From Pseudomonadota bacterium (GTDB lineage: Bacteria > Pseudomonadota > Alphaproteobacteria > Parvibaculales > Parvibaculaceae): a stretch of 9,278 nt of DNA. The stretch spans positions 1 to 9,278 of the forward strand of contig JAJXZC010000634.1 in assembly GCA_021780275.1 (NCBI GenBank), in the 5' to 3' direction. A program made the position numbers and the translations under genes. Below the pieces are notes generated by a model. The model did no database searches. It worked only from the letters and a program-made list of their open reading frames with translations, and was not told where the DNA came from. Of the stretch, positions 5,584 through 9,278 are shown in pieces; the stretch's first letter is position 1; every line of letters begins with the position of its first letter.

Positions 5584-6927
5584 TTAGGCGACCTGATCGA
5601 GCGCCTTGGTGAAGCGGTCGAAGATGTCGGCGATCTGCGTGTTGCTGACGATGAGCGGTGGCGAGAAGGCGATCGTGTCGCCTGAAACGCGGACCATCAT
5701 GTTGTGGTCGTGGAAGGCGGCGCGCATGACGTCGAAACCGCGCTTGCCCGGCAGGCCGTCGATGGGCACGAGATCGATCCCGCCCGCAAGGCCGATGCAG
5801 CGGATGTCGGCGATGAGCGGGTGGGTCTTGAGGCTCATGATGGCTTCGGCGAAGACCGGTTCCATTTCGCGGGCGCGCTCGAAGAGCTTTTCGTCGCGAT
5901 AGACATCGAGGGTGGCGAGCGCGGCGGCGGCGGCCAGCGGATGGCCGGAATAGGTATAGCCGTGGAAGAGGTCGATCATGTGATCGGGGCCGGTCTGGAA
6001 GGCTTCATAGATGTGCTTGCGCACGACCGCGCCGCCCATCGGCACTGTGCCCGACGTGATGCCCTTGGCAAACGTGAGAATGTCGGGCGTGACGCCGAAG
6101 CGCTCGGCGGCCGTCGCATAGCCGAGACGGCCATAGCCGGTGATGACCTCGTCGAAGATCAGCAGGATGCCGTGCTTGGTGCAGATCTCGCGCAGGCGCT
6201 CGAGATAGCCCCTGGGCGGCGGCAGCACGCCGGTCGAGCCCGACATGGGCTCGACGATGACGGCGGCGATGGTGGAGGCGTCATGCAGTTCGACGAGACG
6301 CTGCAATTCGTCGGCGAGATGCGCGCCCCATTCAGGCTGGCCGACGGTGAACTTCTGTTCGGCGCGGTTATAGGTGTGCGAGAGGTGGTCGACGCCCGCG
6401 AGCAACGGCCCATAGACCTTGCGGTTGGCGACCATGCCGCCGACCGAAATGCCGCCGAAGCCGACGCCGTGGTAGCCGCGCTCACGGCCGATGAGGCGCG
6501 TGCGGCTGCCTTCGCCATTGGCGCGGTGGTAGGCGATGGCGATCTTGAGCGCCGTGTCGGCGGCTTCCGAGCCCGAGTTGCAGAAGAGCACATGGTCGAG
6601 ATCGTTCGGCATCAGGCTTGTGATGCGGTTGGCGAGTTCGAAGACCTTGGGGTGGCCGAACTGGAAGGTGGGCGCGAAGTCGAGTTCGCCCGCCTGCTGC
6701 TGGATGGCCGAGACGATTTCAGGCCGGCAATGACCGGCATTTGAGCACCACAGCCCCGCCGTGGCGTCCAGCACTTCCGTGCCATCGGGCTTGAAATAGG
6801 ACATGTCCTTGGCGCGGGCGACAAGGCGCGGCTCGCGCTTGAACTGCCGATTGGGGGTGAAGGGCAGCCAGTTGGACGACAGGTCGTTGGGTGTCGCAAG
6901 GCCCGAGGCGGCGGTATCGGCGCTCAT
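5584..6927 (-). CDS. class III aminotransferase, beta-alanine/omega-amino acid:pyruvate type
   Basis: Protein of 447 residues, full length for the family. The N-terminal WLPFTPNRQFKREPRL, then GLWCSNAGH (58-66) and FQFGHP (88-93), are characteristic of omega-amino acid:pyruvate transaminases. PLP-site residues are visible: the NSGSEA phosphate loop at 117-122, Tyr152 in YHG, Asp259 in FDEVITGYGR, Lys288 in TFAKG (the Schiff-base lysine) and Thr325 in GYTYSGHP. Arg413 in VRVSGDT is placed like the flipping carboxylate-binding arginine. It moves the amino group of a terminal amine or beta-alanine-like donor to pyruvate in the cytoplasm; the exact donor is uncertain. I chose ATG 6927, which has GGAGA five bases upstream, over the longer TTG at 6966. 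It is divergent from the XRE-cupin regulator, which probably controls it. Confidence 0.92.
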   Translation of the reverse strand: MSADTAASGLATPNDLSSNWLPFTPNRQFKREPRLVARAKDMSYFKPDGTEVLDATAGLWCSNAGHCRPEIVSAIQQQAGELDFAPTFQFGHPKVFELANRITSLMPNDLDHVLFCNSGSEAADTALKIAIAYHRANGEGSRTRLIGRERGYHGVGFGGISVGGMVANRKVYGPLLAGVDHLSHTYNRAEQKFTVGQPEWGAHLADELQRLVELHDASTIAAVIVEPMSGSTGVLPPPRGYLERLREICTKHGILLIFDEVITGYGRLGYATAAERFGVTPDILTFAKGITSGTVPMGGAVVRKHIYEAFQTGPDHMIDLFHGYTYSGHPLAAAAALATLDVYRDEKLFERAREMEPVFAEAIMSLKTHPLIADIRCIGLAGGIDLVPIDGLPGKRGFDVMRAAFHDHNMMVRVSGDTIAFSPPLIVSNTQIADIFDRFTKALDQVA

Positions 6928-6956
6928 GGAGGTCTCCGTATGGGGAAGATTGATAG

Positions 6957-6966
6957 TATTCAACAA
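6957..6966 (-). promoter_or_regulatory. operator half of the divergent gap, TTGTTGAATA (minus strand)
   Basis: TATTCAACAA on the plus strand. Its inverted copy, with one mismatch, is TTGTTGAGTA at 7022-7031. This copy lies immediately downstream of the predicted -10 of the aminotransferase promoter, where a bound XRE protein would block initiation. The role is inferred from symmetry and placement. Confidence 0.45.
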
Positions 6967-6994
6967 TCTGACTGCCGCGCGGCCCGGAAATCAA
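6966..6994 (-). promoter_or_regulatory. possible sigma-70 promoter for the aminotransferase
   Basis: On the minus strand, TTGATT (6994-6989) and TCAGAT (6971-6966) are separated by 17 bases, about 40 bases before the start codon. The -35 is good and the -10 poor (three of six consensus positions), so an activator or relaxed alphaproteobacterial promoter is possible. Confidence 0.35.
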
Positions 6995-7008
6995 GGGAAA
7001 CTCCCTTG
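6992..7008. promoter_or_regulatory. perfect 17-bp palindrome CAAGGGA-AAC-TCCCTTG between divergent promoters
   Basis: Perfect 7-bp arms with a 3-base centre, 64 bases from the aminotransferase start and 34 from the regulator start. It overlaps both predicted -35 boxes (6989-6994 minus, 7006-7011 plus). A dimer bound here would occlude both promoters at once. It is unrelated in sequence to the TATTCAACAA sites, so it may bind a different protein. Confidence 0.5.
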
Positions 7009-7035
7009 TGACTTTCGGCATTTGTTGAGTATCTT
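7006..7035 (+). promoter_or_regulatory. possible sigma-70 promoter for the XRE-cupin gene, leaderless
   Basis: TTGTGA (7006-7011), 18 bases, TATCTT (7030-7035). The expected transcription start, about 7 bases past the -10, falls at or next to the ATG at 7043, and no Shine-Dalgarno is present. Together these point to a leaderless mRNA. The spacer and -10 contain the 7022-7031 operator copy. Confidence 0.42.
7022..7031 (+). promoter_or_regulatory. operator half of the divergent gap, TTGTTGAGTA
   Basis: Inverted near-copy (9 of 10) of the site at 6957-6966; the two centres are 65 bp apart, close to six helical turns. It overlaps the predicted -10 of the regulator gene, which would fit autorepression. 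Confidence 0.45.
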
Positions 7036-7042
7036 AAACGTC

Positions 7043-7663
7043 ATGGCAAAGGACAGCATCCGAAACTACCGCCGCGCTCATGGCGGCGAGGTTCCGCCCC
7101 CCGAGCTCGATCTCGAGGCTCCGGACATCGGCCAGCGCTTGCGCGAGCTCAGGCTGATGCACGGGCTGTCGCAGCGCGAACTCGCCAAGCGCGCGGGCGT
7201 GACCAATGGCACGATTTCGCTGATCGAGCAGAACCGCATCAGCCCCTCGCTCGGCTCGCTGAAGAAGGTGCTGGACGGTTTCCCGATTTCGATTGCCGAT
7301 TTCCTGACGCTGGACCTGAAGCCCCGCAGCAAGGTCTTTTATGCGGCCAAGGAGCTGCGCGAAATCGGCTCGGGCGATATTTCCTTCAAGTTGGTCGGCC
7401 GCGACATGCAGGGTCGGGCGCTGCAGATGATGCACGAGCGCTACAAGCCCGGCGCAGATACGGGCAGCGACATGCTTTCGCATGCGGCGGAGGAAAGCGG
7501 GATTGTTGTCTCGGGCCTCATCGAACTGACGGTGGGCGGCGAGACGCGGCTCTTGACGGCGGGCGACGCCTATTACTTCGACAGCCGTTTGCCGCATCGC
7601 TTCCGTAATACAGGCACGATCGATTGCGTGATCGTTTCGGCCTGTACGCCGCCGTCCTTTTGA
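7043..7663 (+). CDS. XRE-family transcriptional regulator with C-terminal cupin sensor
   Basis: Protein of 206 residues. Residues about 29-85 form an XRE/Cro-type helix-turn-helix (GQRLRELRxxxGLSQRELAKRAGVTNGTISLIEQNRISPSLGSL spacing, with the recognition helix around 53-65). Residues about 115-203 form a cupin barrel (HERYKPGA, EESGIVVSG, GDAYYFDSRLPHRFRN). This is the PuuR-like architecture in which the cupin senses a small amine or amino acid and releases the DNA-binding domain. Its divergent partner is an omega-amino acid aminotransferase, so the inducer may be the amine substrate or its aldehyde product. I start at ATG 7043; the frame is open further upstream, but that stretch overlaps the aminotransferase and contains the operator region. 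The gene ends directly against a hairpin repeat. Confidence 0.92.
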   Translation: MAKDSIRNYRRAHGGEVPPPELDLEAPDIGQRLRELRLMHGLSQRELAKRAGVTNGTISLIEQNRISPSLGSLKKVLDGFPISIADFLTLDLKPRSKVFYAAKELREIGSGDISFKLVGRDMQGRALQMMHERYKPGADTGSDMLSHAAEESGIVVSGLIELTVGGETRLLTAGDAYYFDSRLPHRFRNTGTIDCVIVSACTPPSF

Positions 7664-7790
7664 CCCTCTCCCCTTGAGGGAGAGGGAGGGCCCCGCCGCC
7701 ACAGGCGGTGGGAGGGTGAGGGGTTCTTCTTCGCAAGACACTCATACGCCGCTTCACCCCCTCCCAACCCTCCCCCCTCAAGGGGGAGGG
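7664..7790. repeat. GC-rich inverted pair of hairpin repeats (REP/BIME-like)
   Basis: Three perfect hairpins: CCCTCTCCC / GGGAGAGGG (7664-7672, 7678-7686); CCGCC / GGCGG with an ACA loop (7696-7708); and CCCTCCCCC / GGGGGAGGG (7768-7776, 7782-7790). The left half (7664-7723) and the right half read on the minus strand (7790-7753) are related copies: each opens with a CCCTC-type hairpin around CTTGA and closes with a GGGAGGG-rich run. The right copy lacks the small GC hairpin. A 29-base unrelated spacer separates them. It lies between convergent genes and may also act as a bidirectional transcription stop. Intergenic elements of this style are widespread in alphaproteobacterial genomes. Confidence 0.75.
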
Positions 7791-7803
7791 CTCAGAGTTC
7801 GGA

Positions 7804-8334
7804 TCAGGCGGTCACCGTCGGCTGGTGGATCTGCACGTCAGCCGGGGGCTTTGAAAATTCCGGCTTTTCGGCATCAAGCGCGGCGAGTGCCGTTGCGCGG
7901 TCGGCGGCGTTGAAGCTGCCGGTGGTGAGGCAGAATTCCACGAAATTGTCGTTCGGGTCTTTCGTGTAGATCGAATAGCACCAGTTGTGATCGATCTCGA
8001 GAACCTGAAGACCGGCATCGAGCCAGCGCTGCTTGCGCGCCTGCAACTCATCCATGTCCTTCACGTCGAAGGAGATGTGGTTGATGTGGTCGGGTACGCC
8101 TGCGGCCTTGGAGATATTGGTTTCGAGATTCTCCGTACCCGGCATGTCGTGCATTTCCCAGAAGGCGATGAATTTGGAATCGTCTTCCATGCGGTAGAAG
8201 AAATGCTTGGCCCAGCCGCCTTCAGGCGAGGGGCCCACTTCAACCTTCACAAGCTCGAAGCCCATGACGCCTTCGTAGAAATCGTGAATGGCCTTGATGT
8301 CGCGCGTGGCGAGCGCGAGGTGATGATATCCCAT
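7804..8334 (-). CDS. VOC family protein (glyoxalase/extradiol dioxygenase fold)
   Basis: Protein of 176 residues with two beta-alpha-beta-beta-beta modules. The first opens with MGYHHLALATRDI and the second with INHISFDVKDMDEL. Likely metal ligands are His5, His86 and Glu133, the last in the DPNDNFVEF motif; this His-His-Glu triad is that of type I extradiol dioxygenases. Tyr123 precedes the motif, as in that group. About 35 residues follow the fold as an Ala/Pro-rich tail. It could cleave a catechol-like ring or act as an isomerase or lyase on a small molecule; the substrate is not readable. It starts 2 bases after the CMD-family stop, with its ribosome binding site (AAGGAAG) inside the end of that gene, so the two are translationally linked. 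Confidence 0.88.
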   Translation of the reverse strand: MGYHHLALATRDIKAIHDFYEGVMGFELVKVEVGPSPEGGWAKHFFYRMEDDSKFIAFWEMHDMPGTENLETNISKAAGVPDHINHISFDVKDMDELQARKQRWLDAGLQVLEIDHNWCYSIYTKDPNDNFVEFCLTTGSFNAADRATALAALDAEKPEFSKPPADVQIHQPTVTA

Positions 8335-8336
8335 CG

Positions 8337-8984
8337 TCAGTCTTCCTTCTTGTCGGTGTCGACCATGCTCATGACGTCATTGGAGCTGTCCGTCGGCGCG
8401 GCGATCTCGACGACGCGTTCGTCGACGTCGTCATATTCGAGCCTGAGCGCGCGGCTCATGGTGGCGTGCATCTCATAGGTGCAGGTGACATAGGTGAATT
8501 CGAGGATCTCCTCGTCGGAGAGATATTTCTTCATCTCATCGAAGATCGCTTCCGGCACGCGACCGCCCTGCAGCACGAGGCAGTCGGTATAGGCGAGCAA
8601 CGCGCGCTCCACCGGGCTCCAGCAATTGGCGATTGGCCAATGGGGGATCGCGGCGATCTGTTCCTCGGTGAAGCCCACGTCGCGGCAGGCCTTGCAGTGC
8701 TGCGAGAAGACGAACTGCGAGCCGCGCGCATAGCCGCCGCGGATCTGGCCAAGCTCGCGGAGCTTCGGATCGATCTTGCGGTTCGGGCTGCGATAGAACT
8801 GGAAGCCCTCGGTGGTGTGCTTGAAAGCGTCCGGCACCAGCGCGAAAACCGTCCACCAGTTGCCCGGCGTGCCCGTGGCTGTGCCCGGTTCCTTCACCGG
8901 GTCGCGGTCGCCGAACAGCAGCTTGTAGATTTGCTGGGCGAACGGATCGGCATCCGCCTTTCCGACCTCTTTCAATCGCGGCAT
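8337..8984 (-). CDS. carboxymuconolactone decarboxylase / AhpD-like family protein
   Basis: Protein of 215 residues from ATG 8984, chosen because GGGAGGAG precedes it by a few bases; a longer frame to 9053 lacks such support and would overlap the promoter gap. The core is the all-helical CMD/AhpD fold. It has LRELGQIRGGYARGSQFVFSQH (75-96), where CMD proteins carry E..x..YxxxxH, then a Cys97-x-x-Cys100 pair followed by GFTEEQIAAI, and a later helix SPVERALLAYTD. The Cys pair recalls the AhpD peroxidase-reductase site, but the AhpD His four residues after the second Cys is replaced by Gly104, so redox activity is uncertain. The alternative is a ring-opened aromatic or lactone decarboxylase. 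It is the first gene of an operon with the VOC gene, facing the MarR-type gene. Confidence 0.85.
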   Translation of the reverse strand: MPRLKEVGKADADPFAQQIYKLLFGDRDPVKEPGTATGTPGNWWTVFALVPDAFKHTTEGFQFYRSPNRKIDPKLRELGQIRGGYARGSQFVFSQHCKACRDVGFTEEQIAAIPHWPIANCWSPVERALLAYTDCLVLQGGRVPEAIFDEMKKYLSDEEILEFTYVTCTYEMHATMSRALRLEYDDVDERVVEIAAPTDSSNDVMSMVDTDKKED

Positions 8985-9066
8985 GGCGCTCCTCCCTTGC
9001 ATTGCCTTGAATTTCGTGAAAAAAACCGTAAGAGAAACTGACAATCGACGCAAGCAGGAAACCCGG

Positions 9067-9278
9067 ATGGCCCGTCAGCCCGGCCTTTTGATCGCCCAGC
9101 TTCTGAGCCGCTTCATGTGGTTCGACGGGGCCTTGCAGCGAAATCTCGACGCGCGCGGCTGGGGCGGGGTGCGTCGACTTGAATCCATGACCATGATGTA
9201 TGTGCATGCGGGTGTGACCCGGCCAACGGAGCTTGCACGCCTTATCGGCGTGACGCGGCAGTCGATGAACACGGCCTT
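9067..9278 (+). CDS. MarR-type winged-helix regulator, N-terminal part (runs off window)
   Basis: The frame is open from ATG 9067 to the window end, 70 codons. AGGAA at 9056-9060 gives a ribosome binding site at 6-base spacing. The visible protein begins MARQPGLLIAQLLSRFMWFD, an amphipathic first helix, followed by LESMTMMYVHAGVTRPTELA and RLIGVTRQSMN. The latter two are the helix 2-turn-recognition helix of MarR proteins. MarR dimers usually repress a divergent neighbour and release when an aromatic or phenolic ligand binds; here the neighbour is the CMD-VOC operon, 82 bases away. The C-terminal dimerisation part is not in the window. Family assignment rests on a partial sequence. Confidence 0.78.
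   Translation, partial: MARQPGLLIAQLLSRFMWFDGALQRNLDARGWGGVRRLESMTMMYVHAGVTRPTELARLIGVTRQSMNTA

Noticed and set aside
5704..6744. Open frame of 346 codons on the plus strand inside the aminotransferase
   Set aside because: Antisense shadow: composition is Ala/Arg/Asp/Gly-heavy and low complexity, while the minus strand encodes a complete PLP enzyme.
9001..9066. Search for a MarR operator or clear promoter in the CMD/MarR gap
   Set aside because: I found only a short TTTC-GT-GAAA dyad and weak -35/-10 matches on both strands, not enough to call a site.

Overview
The window looks like a chromosomal stretch of a moderately GC-rich Gram-negative bacterium, most likely an alphaproteobacterium. 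The signs are the codon use, an OmpA-type glycine-zipper lipoprotein, and GC-rich intergenic hairpin repeats of a style common in that class. The genus cannot be fixed from sequence alone. Eleven genes are supported, of which two run off the window ends and one is interrupted by a stop codon.

Layout. 1-283: the tail of a DinB-family gene, separated by a bidirectional terminator from a convergent OmpA-family lipoprotein gene (340-1014, minus). 1210-3339: a plus-strand run of a classical SDR dehydrogenase, a GNAT acetyltransferase that follows it almost without a gap, and a second SDR with its own strong ribosome binding site. 3449-4768: a metallo-beta-lactamase-fold hydrolase resembling alkyl sulfatases, with a TTG start and a strong terminator. 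4891-5397: a lower-GC membrane-protein gene whose frame is cut by one TAG codon. 5584-7663: a divergent pair made of an omega-amino acid:pyruvate (class III) aminotransferase and an XRE-cupin regulator. A three-hairpin repeat fills 7664-7790. 7804-8984: a minus-strand operon of a carboxymuconolactone decarboxylase/AhpD-like protein and a VOC (extradiol dioxygenase/glyoxalase fold) protein. A MarR-type regulator gene starts divergently from it at 9067 and is cut by the window end.

The genes read as small catabolic or detoxification modules, each with local regulation. The clearest circuit is the aminotransferase/XRE-cupin pair: the 115-bp gap between them holds a perfect 17-bp palindrome and two inverted copies of a 10-mer, one over each predicted start region. 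The MarR gene facing the CMD-VOC operon has the same logic. A shared motif (ATTCCG, two bases, ATACGG) before the first SDR and before the hydrolase suggests they may share a regulator.

I see no phage, transposase, CRISPR, tRNA or rRNA, and no convincing new multi-gene system. The observations most worth following are the stop-interrupted membrane protein in a low-GC patch and the symmetric operator layout of the aminotransferase/regulator gap.
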